DNA of 64,000 nucleotides from Glandiceps talaboti (GCF_964340395.1 NC_135556.1:449001-513000), one strand, 5' to 3'. Shown: positions 22,901 to 34,141, counted from the stretch's first letter. A program made the numbers and translations. The notes: generated by a model from the sequence alone, not told the origin.

Positions 22901-25055
22901 GTTTTTTTTTATATTTATAAGATTTTTATTGGTAACTTCAGTTGTTTACAATATAAGTTGCTCTTGTATTACATAATAAGATGGTGTATTGTTATCCATT
23001 TGTTACAGTGCCTTTCAAGTTTGTCTTTGTTAACAGCTATAATATACTCACAGTGATAATTGTATTTTACGTGGTTCAAGTATAGTGCAAAGTGCGGTTT
23101 CAAGTTTTTCATCTTCATAGAGTAAATGTGTCTCTTGGCCAACAGAAGCAAGTGGTTATACAGATTTGTGAAAGTTATGTTTCCAAATAATATCTCACTG
23201 AGGGAGGGCAGGTCGAATAGAGTAAAGCAATTCTTGAAACAATTTAAAAAATCTTGCCAAAACTTTTGAGTTTCATTACATGAGTGGAATAAGTGCCTTA
23301 AAGTTTCATCATCTCTTTCACAAAAAGTGCAAGCTGGAGAGATCTGCATTCCCCTTCTCTTCAATTCATAATTTGTGAACAGAATGTGATGCAGCAATTT
23401 GAATTGGAATACTCTCGTTTTAGTGTCTATAGACACAATGAATGGTAGGGTGTACGTTGTAGCCCAATCCCCAGTGAAATCATATTCTCTTTCAAAATAT
23501 TTTTCGCTAATTGGACGGGATTGATTTTGGTGTTGCAGGTCTTTTTTAATTTTAATTTTTGTGATTCGTGAATTCTTGATATGGCTATTCAACAGATAAT
23601 AGTGATCTGATTCAACTCCTACAGGCTGGCCATCTTCATCTAGTTCCTTCCACTCAGGTGGAAGAGCCCGGATTATTCCATACAGTTTAATTATATCAAT
23701 TTGACTCAGACCACCAGCCTGCAGATCATCCCATTGCAACAGTTGACCATTATTGTATAATTTACTTACATAATGAAAACCCTTATCTATCAAATCCTTA
23801 TAAAATACTGACCTACCCCCAATCAAAATGTTTTTGTTGTTCCAAATCATTTGTTCACCAATATTACAATTATCATCTGAATTAAAGGAAGCCCATGCTT
23901 GTAATGCTTCAGTATAAAACAGTGGGAGAGATGTACCAATAAGTCGGGTGTCAAAGTTACACTTAAATAAGAGATTACCACCCACTGATCTAAGACGCTT
24001 GTCGAAGAAGTTTTTCCAGGGGTGCTGGGTATCATCATCCAAATATCGTTTAATAAACATAACCCTAGACACTTTATGCATTGCATAAATATCAGGAGCA
24101 TTTAAGCCCCCTTCACTTATTTCTTTGACCATAATGTTCCTTGCTACTTTATCTCTGCCAGCCCACAAGAAATTAAAGATCAACTTAGCAATTTTGTCCA
24201 TAACATCTTTTGGCATGTACTGCATTCTCATAATAAAATTAATTTGTGACATAGCAAATGTTTTCAGAATTTGTATTTTACCCAATAAGGTAAGTGTTCT
24301 TATTTTCCAGCAGTTTAAAACATTTTCGATTCGTTTCAATGGGGATGCAAAATTAAGCTGGTTATTTAGCTCAAGATCATATGATACATGTACTCCCACT
24401 ATCTTAATAGGGGTTTCAGGCCATTTAATTTTGAAAGGTTTTTTTGTCCTCCTTTTCCACAAACCAAGCCACATTGCCTCAGTCTTGTCAAGATTATTTG
24501 TCAGCCCCGACAAAAGATGAAAATTCTCAAGCATTTCAAAAAATACATCACAAGATTTCTCACTTTTCAAGAAGCATGTCAAGTCGTCTGCAAAAGCAGA
24601 GTATTTAACTTCCAGTGTATTGTCTATTTGAATACCTTCAATATTGGGATTACTTCTTAAGTTAGTTAGAAACACTTCCAGAGCCATGAGGAACAGATAT
24701 GGGGATAATGGGTCTCCCTGTCTTACTCCCCTTTGTAGGGGGAAATATCCTGTAGTGAAACCATTGTTCATCACACAAGCCTGGGCATCACAGTAAATTG
24801 TTCGGATCCATTGCTGGAAAACTGGTCCAAAGTTTAAAATATTAAGGCATTCTATTAAGTAATCCCACTCGAGCATATCAAATGCTTTTTGGAAATCTAC
24901 TGCAATTAATACGCCAGGAAGTTTGTTTTCATCAGTGAATAACAAAATTTCTTCAATAAGTCTGACACAGTCAGTTATGTCTCGACCTTTGACAAAGGCT
25001 ACTTGAAGGTTATTAAGTTTATTAAGTTTATTTCCTGACTCAGAGGACAACCAAG
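22901..25055 (-). mobile_element. 5'-truncated non-LTR retrotransposon (Tx1/L1-type LINE)
   Basis: The minus strand is open for 693 residues (22969-25050), covering the reverse transcriptase and C-terminal region. It shows FVKGR, AVDFQKAFD (catalytic Asp), LQRGVRQGDPLSPYLF, the active-site FADD, and a C-terminal zf-RVT motif (CTFC near 23320-23340). The style of these motifs fits the Tx1/L1 clade (family knowledge). The endonuclease domain and the start are missing, as expected for 5' truncation. The 3' end lies at 22901 next to a T-run. A possible 5-bp target repeat, AAGTT, lies at 22896-22900 and 25056-25060, but about 17 bp of gene F seem to be lost. It disrupts gene F. Confidence 0.92.
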
Positions 25056-25060
25056 AAGTT

Positions 25061-25162
25061 AAATATTTGAATGAATACTGGGTTCTTAAATTAACACAAG
25101 ATACCAGGAACAGACGTATATTTCAAGATAATTATGGTAATTTATTAGTATGTTTTATATAG
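25061..25162 (+). pseudogene. Gene F, 3' part after the LINE
   Basis: Encodes the C-terminal 33 or so residues of gene F (NEYWVLKL and FQDNYGNLLVCFI, as in 37686-38030), ending in TAG at 25160-25162. Confidence 0.85.
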
Positions 25163-25198
25163 TTTTTTATATAGTTTTTTTATATAGAACTTGAAAAA

Positions 25199-25363
25199 AT
25201 GTGGTCATTAGGATTACCATATACGAAATTAATGAAAAAAACAAAGCCAAAGCTAAAAAAAACAGCCGCCTTCAGAATCATTGGAGTCACTGCAGGAATC
25301 GCAGTAGTCACAGCCGCACTTGCTTCACTTTCCAAAACCATTTACTTTAGCACAAAATGCTAA
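25199..25363 (+). CDS. Gene G (outer), 54-aa basic/hydrophobic peptide
   Basis: MWSLGLPYTK, a Lys-rich stretch (KKTKPKLKK), then a short hydrophobic Ala/Val/Ile helix (IIGVTAGIAVVTAALASL). The inner homolog at 38089-38301 keeps the same start and the Lys block but has a longer Ala-rich tail. The small size and the basic-then-hydrophobic layout recall minor core or membrane-active virion peptides, but that is only inference. The end differs between the two copies, so one or both may be frameshifted. Confidence 0.5.
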   Translation: MWSLGLPYTKLMKKTKPKLKKTAAFRIIGVTAGIAVVTAALASLSKTIYFSTKC

Positions 25364-26611
25364 CTATGCACTACATCAACCATTTGATAAAAAGTTATCT
25401 ATAGAATGTTGTCACTTACGAGATACACTCGTCAACATGGATGTTTATGTAAGCGAGACCGATCAATTCAATATATAATTGAGAGATATATTCAAAAACT
25501 ATATAATAATTCATTTTAATGCAAAAGTGCCAACAAATGGTTGAAAGGTCCAAATATGGGTTACTGGGATCAACAATTGAATTTTGCTGTTTGGTTAGCT
25601 ACGACCGGATGTGGTGTTAGTATTCACGATCATCTGTATAATGATGAGATCCCTAAACAGATTCAATCATTTTTTAGATTTCATGTGTACTTTACGATAC
25701 ATCGTATATTAAATGAACTTTCTTGTCCACTACCTGATGATCCCGACACTTTTAATAAAACTGATAATTTATATGATGTACCGTCTTATCATAAAATATG
25801 CGATGAATTCGGATTAGATTATAATACAGATTTCAGATTCACGTATGACACATCAGGAAACAATGGTATAGGGGTCGGATATGAGTGGTATAAAAAACCA
25901 TATATAAAAGATATCCAATATAAATATCAAGATACAATGGTTGAATTACCTGATGCTCCAGACGAGGCTCGCAGAAGTTGGCATTGGCATAAATTTCAAA
26001 ATGCCGATTATAAACCATATAACTACTTTGTTTTAGAAAACAGTACAGGTTTCACACAATCAGGTTTAGGAAGATTGAATCGTTCGATCGAAGCTTATGT
26101 ATATTGCGTGTTAGGAAGTCAAGCAGACACGCGAGTAAGTATAGCAGACTCTGGCGGTGCCGGTCAAGAAACGAGACAAAAAATGATTTCATTACTCGAG
26201 GATGAGACGAGAGGTATTAATGAGGACAACAGTATACCCCGTTATCAAAATGTAATCAATGCAACGAGGGTAAAGTTAGATCTAGCCACTTCTCCTTCTT
26301 TATGGTTAATCCCGAGTAAAATGATTATAAATTTGAATACGAATGTGGCGGGTTATAACAATTTCTTACAACAGGTGACAGAAGATATGAAGTTTGGTTA
26401 TAACAACATAAATAATGATGTAAAAAAATCAGCATTAAAAGAAATGGAAGGTCATGATGATCCAGTACAACGACTAGATGTGGTAGCAGATGAAGCAGAT
26501 GTAACAGAGACAGCGGTAGCAGAAACACAGACAGAGCATGACGTTGTTCATGAATATTCAACGATGGGAATAATAGTTGGGATAATATTTTTAAGTTACT
26601 TATTTATATAA
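25355..26611 (+). pseudogene. Gene H (outer), conserved protein with C-terminal membrane anchor, N-terminus broken
   Basis: Open for 356 residues from 25541. The upstream part is recognisable against 38378 onward but carries a stop near 25475 and a shift near 25520. Conserved segments are MGYWDQQLNFAVWLATTGCG, FRFHVYFTIRRIL-like, GLGRLNRSIEAYVYC, LGSQADTRVSIADSGGAGQ, and a C-terminal hydrophobic anchor (GIIVGIIFLSYLFI). The family is frequent in invertebrate genomes beside PolB/integrase elements. I know of no proven function. Its size, conservation and tail anchor suggest a virion structural protein. It has a 12-residue segment (EDNSIPRYQN region) missing in the inner copy. Confidence 0.72.
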
Positions 26612-26640
26612 TTACTATAATATTATATAGTAGTAGTAAG

Positions 26641-27094
26641 ATGGCTGACTATGATCCTTTCGATATTAATGTAGATGAAAATATAAATGAAAATGTAGGT
26701 GACCTTGGAGAACACTTGGAAATGACAGACTACGAACAAGATTCATTGGATTTTGAATTAATGGAGGGGCAAGGCTTCCAGGAAACATCACTCACAGTAT
26801 TCACAGAACCTGTTGGCCCAGTAGGTGCAGCAGATAAATATACTAAACTGACTGAATTAAAAACTAAAGTATTGTTGGAAACTATTGATGCAGTTATCAA
26901 AAAAAGTGAACTGAATTACGATTAAATACATATGCAAAGGATGGAGAGCTGTATCATAACATAAAAAATCAACGGACTACAAAAAATGGTAAACTTTTAG
27001 CCAAAAGAACAATAAAAAGTAAAATTGATACTGCAGCTGCTAATAGACTTTTCGAGGATACTGCTGTTGACACTGCTGCTATCGGTCCTTTAAA
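26641..27094 (+). pseudogene. Gene I (outer), 5' part, interrupted by the inner element
   Basis: The ATG at 26641 opens 94 residues with an acidic N-terminus (MADYDPFDINVDENINENVG). A deletion near 26910 shifts the frame, then similarity to gene I continues to the TTTAAA at 27089-27094, where the inner element starts. The rest of the gene resumes at 47973. The homolog at 39666-40847 is the uninterrupted reference. Confidence 0.85.
27089..27094. repeat. Target-site duplication, left copy (TTTAAA)
   Basis: Identical to 47973-47978. Counting it once makes gene I collinear with its homolog across the insertion. Because TTTAAA is its own complement, a 4-bp (TTAA) or 2-bp (TA) duplication with a longer terminal repeat is equally compatible. 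Confidence 0.85.
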
Positions 27095-27721
27095 GGTGAT
27101 TCAAAATGCTCACATTCACTATCGCTAATTTGTTAGACGACATTTTTGTGAAATACATTCTGGTTTTAAAACTTTTTAAAAGTGTCTGCAAACACCTTAA
27201 AATGACCTTTTTTCAGTCAGTTCCCTTCGGATTTACTTCGAGAGTTTTCGGGTATTTCCGGTCCCACCGAGACCACGGGATTTTATGACGTCATAAGGAG
27301 TAATGGTTAGCACTAAGGCTATGACGAGCGTAGTCAACAGGTGAATAAAACTCAACAGCATTGTGAAAAAATACATTATTGGTGGTTGAAATTGACATCA
27401 GTAAACAAAATCTACAGTCTACATGTCTTATTAACCAATATTTACCGATATTTACTCACACTTTCTCACTAATTGTCAGTGTCTGTGGGTATAAATGATA
27501 AAATATTATCTCCCCATATTATGGCAAAATAAATCAAAATGACTAGACTAGATACACATAAACACTTGAGTAGTATTAATAATGACAGTGCCAGCGCAGT
27601 TAAGCGACATCCCCCTTTTTTCACCTGTTATAAAGTTAAAATAAATCTTAAAACTGTATTAAATTAATTTTGGATCAATTTAGAACTCATTTTAGAACGA
27701 CATACCCTTATTTAATCAATT
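27095..27721 (+). repeat. Left terminal inverted repeat of the inner element
   Basis: Matches in reverse 45903-47972 once the 1.45-kb transposon at 46056-47503 is discounted. If the boundary is taken one base earlier, it begins with AG, as Polinton ends do. It contains a motif (GAAAAAAGG.GATGTCGCTT on the reverse strand) that also recurs near the right end of the outer element. Confidence 0.93.
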
Positions 27722-28977
27722 TTATGGTAAATAACCCACAGTAACCCCCATAGCTGCTTTACCTAAAAATAATGGTATAATCTATTGAAAAGCGATTGAG
27801 TGTAGTCTCATTGTGAATACATAGTTGCTTAGTCATGGCCCATTTATTTGTATTCATACACTCAGCAGCCAGTGTAACAGCGTAACGTGTTAAGTCAAAA
27901 GGTCAATGTATTTCAATAGAATGTTTAACAATAGATTATTTATGGGTGCGTGACTTGCTTGTTAATAGTATGTACCACTGGACTACTACTCACCTGACTT
28001 TACCACTGAGGCCTTAGTATGCGTCCCGAATTCGGTATAAAATCAGTATTTTGAAATTACATTTCAAAAATTTATGTTGCTAACATGAATGAAGAAATGT
28101 CAATAAAAGTTTGGATGTTTTTAGTATTTAAAATGGTGGACTCTAGTGGAAGTTACGGCGATAAGGCAGCCGGTGTTATACCCACTGACTAACTATCATA
28201 TATATGCAGTGTCCTGATAAGTACATGTACAACATGTGTAACCTAATTTACATAGAATTTACATAGAATGTACCCATAATGCCGTTCGGCTACCGTTAAT
28301 AAGAAAAACACCCAAATTAATGAGAATTACATGAAATTTAATTAAAATTTAATGGTTTTAATTATATAATTATAATTATTTATCTATAATTAGTTGTATA
28401 TTTGTACAGTATTTTCAACAACATTAACTGATAATAAAAGTATTAAAACACCTAAACTACACCCAGACTACAATCAAACCGTAGATTTTACTGTGAAGAG
28501 TATCACATATATAGAAAGATAACTTGTATATAAATTGGCGCATGCGAACGCGCCTCTATGGTTCCAGAAACTGTCAGCCGACAACGGGTAAGTGTACTCG
28601 TGTGGGTACCGACCTAAGACAGGCGTAGCGAGGAACCATAGCCCTAGTGCTTGGCCCCTGTTGTAACAGACAAAAAAATTTGTGTACACATAACAATAGT
28701 TAAAATTGTTATGTGTACACAAAGTCTCAATCTCAATATTTAAATTTGCAATTAACTAAAAGCAATTAAACCCATACTAATCGTATGAGAGTAAATTGAG
28801 ATTTGATTGACACCAAAAAAATAGAAAAAGAAAAAAGTCTGTCAACAGTGCACTGGGTTTCTTTTTTTAATTTTTTTTAAACATATTGATAACATATTGA
28901 TAACATAAACAAAGTAACATAGTAACATTATATATAGTATACTATGACTAATGTTACTTACAGTTACTTTACAGTTA
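27722..28977. other. Non-coding stretch between left repeat and polymerase gene
   Basis: No gene is supported. It holds a near-perfect hairpin at 28679-28723 and a T-rich stretch near 28860-28880 just beyond the polymerase stop. It may be terminal or regulatory DNA of the element. Confidence 0.5.
28679..28723. repeat. Perfect hairpin, 19-bp arms
   Basis: Arm TTTGTGTACACATAACAAT (28679-28697), a 7-nt loop, and the exact complement at 28705-28723. It lies about 255 bp beyond the end of the polymerase gene on its 3' side. It could be a small MITE or a structure of the element. Confidence 0.95.
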
Positions 28978-28995
28978 CTAACGTTTACCTAAATC
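28950..28995. repeat. Inverted repeat flanking the polymerase cassette, copy 1
   Basis: GTTACTTACAGTTACTTTACAGTT... through ACTAACGTTTACCTAAA covers the last polymerase codons and its stop. The reverse complement, with one small indel, lies at 33131-33175. Confidence 0.85.
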
Positions 28996-31900
28996 AACGT
29001 GACCATATGCTAACGTGTTACGATGATCGAGAACATAACGTTTATCATTGAAGCAACTCAAAGAAGTCTTATTGATTGTATAACTACCGATCTGGTGATT
29101 TATCGATCGAATAGTGTTCATGGAATGCTTCGTTTGTAAATTTTCAAAAAGGACAGTCTTATATTCTTCGTGAGTAATATTCTTTTTAACAACTATCTTT
29201 TTCATACCTTTTGCTTTTCGAGTTGATGAAGTTTCAGTGATATAAGAGTACATTTTACTTCGAAGTCCAATAAATTCAGTGATTGGTAAACCTGCGCATT
29301 CATCTTTCATTTTACCGATTATCTTTTTATTAAAATCAAAATAGTATGGACTTTCAGATGAGTAATCACTATTATCGAACAGGTCTTTGTCTTGATAGAA
29401 ATCTTTATAGGGATCAACAGCTTTAATTTCATACATTAATGAGTCGGTATCTGTGAATAACAACTTTGCTAATGAACCATATTTTTCTTTGATATAGTTG
29501 TAATGAAAGTCATACATTAAAGTTTTAGACAAATCAAGAATACTCATCCCAACATATAAAGGCTGGTTTAAAGTTAATCTTTCCTTTTTATTTTCAACAG
29601 CAACCAATCCTTTAGTTATAATTTTTTGCGTAACAAATGTTGGTTAAGCTACTAATTTTTTGATTTGTTTTTCTGTTGTACATAATTTTATATTACGATG
29701 CTTACGTACATTCATCATGGTTCGTCCAAATACAGAATTGTTCATTAGTTTGAAGAAATCTTTTTCGAAGGCATTTTTAGCTTTCTTTCTTTTTTCCGTG
29801 TTAAATAAGATGTATTTTGCCATCCACTTTGATTGATTAAACTCAATAGCTCTATGGATTTTAGTGACTTTTAAACCGAGTGATAAATATTGTTTCAAAT
29901 TTTGAAAATGAAGTATATAAATTTTTTTTGGTTTCAAATTTGTAGTTAATTTCTTTATATTTCCACATTTAATATTAAATAAGTCACGTATCTTTTTATT
30001 ATGCGGAGATAACATATCTTCAGTAATACATAATCTCTCAGGTGCTAAAGGATAGTCATTGTGGAGATCGTGCAACTCGCTAGGATACTCAAGATCGACT
30101 TCAAGAATTAATCCATGTTCACTTTCATTGGAGTATTTACTTAAGTCAAGCAAATCTATATCAATCCATTTAAAACCATCCGTTGGTAAAGATTGAACCA
30201 TTGCCCAACCATATAAATTATTTGCATCTAAATACATTATGTATTTTGATTCCTGGGTTGGGTCATGGTCTTTCATATATGGATTGTTTGCCTTTGCATG
30301 GCCAGCAGATATATATGAGATACCTCCACGAAGACCTTTTTCAATAAATAGATGCATATTTATATCTGTTAATAATTCGAGATTAATTTTAGTCATTTTT
30401 AAACATGCATCCCAAGATAATCCCGGAGCGCTAAAATAATGGCAAGGATAGAGATTATAGTATACATTACATGTTTTTCGGAAATTTTCAAATACGTCAG
30501 TTAATAAAAGTACATCAGTTTTAAGATATAAGTCAAGGTAATCACCCATTGTTTGCATATTAAAATGCTTCCATATATCTTGCGCATGTTTATAATCTTC
30601 ATCAGTAATACCAGTCTCATTTAGAATAGAATAAAATGTTTCCTTTAATGGAAGATTAATATCATTGAATATTTTGGTGGAATCCATATAATCATAAGGA
30701 TACACACCTTTTCTCGTTAATAACTTTCTAACTTTCTTAATCACTCATGTTACTGACGAGTTTTTCTAAAGAAGCATTCAAGAAATTCAAACTATCTATG
30801 AAGACTAAATGAGTACCAATCATTATAGCCATAAACTTTTCCATAGAATGAGGGATAATATTAATCTTTTCATTAAAATTTTCAAGGGTTTGTACGATGA
30901 AATGACTGTCATATCCTTTTAAATTGTGGAATATAACGGGTATTTTCTTCGTTACATGAAAATTGATATTACAAGATTCATGCGCTGAACCACGGTATTT
31001 ACCGGTAATATGACAATGATCACGGACTCGTATATCAGTTTTCTCGTATGATGTTTCACAAATATAACATTGTGTCGCTTTTTGGAAACAATTTTCATCA
31101 TTTGTACTCATACACAGAGGTTTGTTAAAATGTTGTTGTTTTATATTATTACAATAATCAACTTCCGATAACATCATTTCCATAAATTTCTTAGATGAAT
31201 CTGTCCCTCTATAAATAACACTTTTTTTACTAAATGTGTCATCGTAACAACAGACTAGTTTATAACCAAAACTACATACTTCATGCTTTTGATAATGTTG
31301 CGTGAATGCTGTATTATTGTTAATATTATTCACTTTTTCGGTTATAGATTCAAAATCTGCGTAAATAACAAATGGTGCATTTAATTGTTTTGGGTAATTT
31401 TTAAATGATAACCATTTATTTTCTTCAGTTGGCAATCGTATAGCCTGCGTCTTGTTTATTTCAAAACAAATGGGAATATGTTTATTTAAAATCTCTACGG
31501 TTGTAAAATGTTGTAAACAATATCTACAAAAATGCTTTCTTCCATCGTGCTTTGTTATATTATACATGAATCGATTAAAATCTTTAATCCAAACATAATG
31601 ATGTTTTTGATTATCACCATGAGTTATTAGTAATAAATCAAGATGATCTTCATAAGGTTGTTTACTAACAAAAATTGGATATGCTTGTTGTTTCACCTTA
31701 TTGTGACTATAACCAAATACGGAAATATATATATTATTTTAGTTTTCGATTTTAGGTATTTGTTTTATGGTTACTGGAAATGTTATTCCTTTATAATCTA
31801 AATCGTTAATATGTTGTTTGTATTTAGATGGTCTATATTTATCCTTTTCAACTGGAAATTTATACGCTAAATGACACCATCTAAAACACTCATTATCATT

Positions 31901-32644
31901 ATTTTGTATGTTAATGAGTCCTTTCATTGCGTTTTGTAGTTCTTTTGGTAATTTTATATACGAGTTACCTTGTAAAGGCTCGTATCTTACAATATTTACA
32001 TAAAAATTGAGAAGTCTTTTTATTTGCCAACCAGAACCTTCACGTAACCATTTAGCGATGCGTTCAGTTATTCTTTCGTAACTTGAATTAATTTGTTCAT
32101 CTATTTGATCAGTATTTGTAATTACTAATGGACTACTATTAAAATAATCATCATTTGTTATTTCTGTCTCCATATTGTTTACGCTTTGATCATATTTAAC
32201 AAATTTTATCTTCAATGTTAATATTGCTTTTATTCCACCTGTATCTTGTAAATTTTGTTTTAAGAGTTCTTTTATTAAATATTTATTTTCAATTAATTGC
32301 GTATGAAGTTCTTTTTCAGTAATATCAATTTCATACGACTTCACATATCCTCTAAAAGCTCTCTCAAGTTCATGATATTTAGGTGGTATTAAAACACCAC
32401 CAACATGATGATAGCCTTTATTAATAAGAGTTTGATACGTATTATTACCTATTTTAACCATACGTTTGGTAATAGGATTAATGATATATTGTTCCGTTAA
32501 TGGTCGAGGAAGATTACCAGGTACTGACCAATCCAAAATATTCTTAGGTAAAGGTTGTAAAATGCCATTCCGTATAAGTTTATTGTATACACGTCTACCA
32601 ACTGTTATCATTCGGTTAGTGCGTGGATTCAAAATCTTTTCCAT
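28978..32644 (-). pseudogene. Family B DNA polymerase (protein-primed type) with exonuclease, HNH and N-terminal NPxT repeats, broken
   Basis: This would replicate the element. One long minus-strand gene is read in three or four pieces. 31739-32644 starts MEKILNPRTNRMITVGRRVY and repeats the NPxTxRMxxxGxxxYxxLI motif, and ends in an in-frame stop at 31739. 30737-31696 has a CxxC...H zinc finger (FCRYCLQHF), Exo I (YADFE), an HNH-like insert (RDHCHITGKYRGSAHESCN) and Exo II (FHNLKGYDSHF). 29644-30744 has Exo III (YPYDYMDS), palm motif A (YLDANNLYGWAM) and motif B (KLMNNSVFG). 28978-29607 has motif C (FTDTDSLMYEI). The breaks are an in-frame stop at 31739-31741, a frameshift with probable deletion near 30740, and an in-frame stop at 29644-29646. 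It has no counterpart in the outer element. Confidence 0.93.
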
Positions 32645-32694
32645 GTTATATAATTGTTAAAAAAAGATTTATATCCATTAAAATATTTATTTGT

Positions 32695-33060
32695 TTAATT
32701 GTAAATTACAAGTTTACAAGTTTTTTTTCTATGTCTATACAATGCAAAATAGCTACCTAATTCTAAGCTACATTCACAAATATATCTCTTAGGTTGTTTA
32801 ACGCAAGGTGTACTTCTGTTATAATGTTTATTTAAATGACATTCATATTTGTAAGCAAATTTACATTTATCACAAGTAAACTCAGGGAAAACACGTTCAC
32901 ATGTTGGGCATGCATCAATATATTGGATTTTATTTTTCTCAGAACATTTTCTTGTGTTTTCATGTTTATTTAAATTATGTTGATGTTTAAAATGTCTATT
33001 ACATATTTCGCATATATACTCAGGTGCTGAACGATTACATGAATCACATTTAACTCGCAT
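32695..33060 (-). CDS. Cys/His-rich zinc-finger protein, 121 aa
   Basis: An intact frame starting MRVKCDSCNRSAPEYICEIC. It has repeated CxxC pairs and C2H2-like fingers (CEICNRHFKHQHNLNKH, CDKCKFAYKYECHLNKH, and a third CECSLELGSYFALYRHRKKTC). It is probably a nucleic-acid-binding factor of the element, perhaps a transcription or replication helper (inference). It lies 50 bp from the polymerase start and in the same direction, so the two may share control. The outer element has no copy. Confidence 0.8.
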   Translation of the reverse strand: MRVKCDSCNRSAPEYICEICNRHFKHQHNLNKHENTRKCSEKNKIQYIDACPTCERVFPEFTCDKCKFAYKYECHLNKHYNRSTPCVKQPKRYICECSLELGSYFALYRHRKKTCKLVIYN

Positions 33061-33130
33061 TGTATTTTCGTAAATACTTTGAATATGTATATATACCCTG
33101 TGTTGTTATCTCTCTAATTGAGCGCACACC

Positions 33131-33175
33131 AACCTTTAGGTAAACGTTAGTAACTATAAGTAACGGTAAGTAACC
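33131..33175. repeat. Inverted repeat flanking the polymerase cassette, copy 2
   Basis: TTTAGGTAAACGTTAGTAAC and the following bases match the polymerase 3' end (28950-28995) in opposite orientation. It sits in the gap between the zinc-finger gene start and the stop of gene A. Confidence 0.85.
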
Positions 33176-33176
33176 T

Positions 33177-33842
33177 TTAAATTAGCTCGAGTTGAAATGA
33201 AATTGGCCAACCATTAAAATCTATTGGTTCGTCATTTTGATCAGTTATCCAAATTCGAAGATTAGACATATGCATTTGATTGATGTGTACTGGAACATTA
33301 GCGGGAAATGAATAAGTGGTAGGTTTTCCTATTTCACCCTGGTCCTCTACAGTTAAAATTTGTAAATAATCAGACCTTTTCCCATTGATGTAATTAGTAG
33401 GTGTATCTATAATATCGCAATAGACTACGTATTCAGTCACAGAAAGAACATCTACTTGGTTTGGACTAATACCTGATGAACTATATTCTTTTTCTTCAAA
33501 ACCAAGTATTTTTGCAAAATTCTTTGGCTTTGAAAAGTCTACTTTAACATTATCACCGAGTATCATCTGTGTTTTCCCCGTTGGTAAAATTCTCTTAAAA
33601 TTAATTAATTGTGATCTACCAATCGCTTGCGATAATGTTTCTACATTGTAATTACCCGGTTCTACTTTTTTAACTGATCGTTTAAGGTTAGCGGTAAAAG
33701 CAATTTCATTGTTTTCTTTCGTAATATTATACCAGGAATTATATAGTTTACACTCTAATAATCGTATCTGTTTATAACCAATCAGCGTTTCTGTAAAATT
33801 GATAGTAATATCACTAGATTTGTCATTTATATACAACTTCAT
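33177..33842 (-). CDS. Gene A (inner), penton-like minor capsid protein, 221 aa
   Basis: The intact copy of this family. I chose the ATG at 33840-33842 (MKLYINDKSSDITINF) because the same start is used in the outer copy and the upstream extension is only translated (TA)n. Segments: GYKQIRLLECKLYNSWYNI, GNYNVETLSQAIG, GKTQMILGDNVKVDF, YVVYCDIIDTPTNYINGKRS, and the C-terminal LRIWITDQNDEPIDFNG strand, which is the hallmark. The family is widespread in animal virus-like elements. Its assignment as a single-jelly-roll penton is my inference from size, strand pattern and neighbourhood. It is transcribed divergently from gene B across a (TA)n-rich gap. Confidence 0.75.
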   Translation of the reverse strand: MKLYINDKSSDITINFTETLIGYKQIRLLECKLYNSWYNITKENNEIAFTANLKRSVKKVEPGNYNVETLSQAIGRSQLINFKRILPTGKTQMILGDNVKVDFSKPKNFAKILGFEEKEYSSSGISPNQVDVLSVTEYVVYCDIIDTPTNYINGKRSDYLQILTVEDQGEIGKPTTYSFPANVPVHINQMHMSNLRIWITDQNDEPIDFNGWPISFQLELI

Positions 33843-33853
33843 TGTTTTTAATA

Positions 33854-34141
<288 letters not shown>

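Larger units (their letters stand above)
19155..23386. repeat. Tandem amplified unit, copy 3
   Basis: Same unit again. Here the LINE continues past 23386 instead of stopping, which shows that the amplification took place after the LINE had inserted. Private substitutions include one near 20077, one near 20559 and a T-to-G change near 22901. Confidence 0.95.

Noticed and set aside
24125-24660. Plus-strand frames opposite the LINE reverse transcriptase
   Set aside because: They are shadows of the minus-strand reverse transcriptase, whose motifs are clear.
28474-28722. 82-aa minus-strand frame beyond the polymerase
   Set aside because: It overlaps the hairpin at 28679-28723 and has no recognisable motif, no clear start context and no counterpart.
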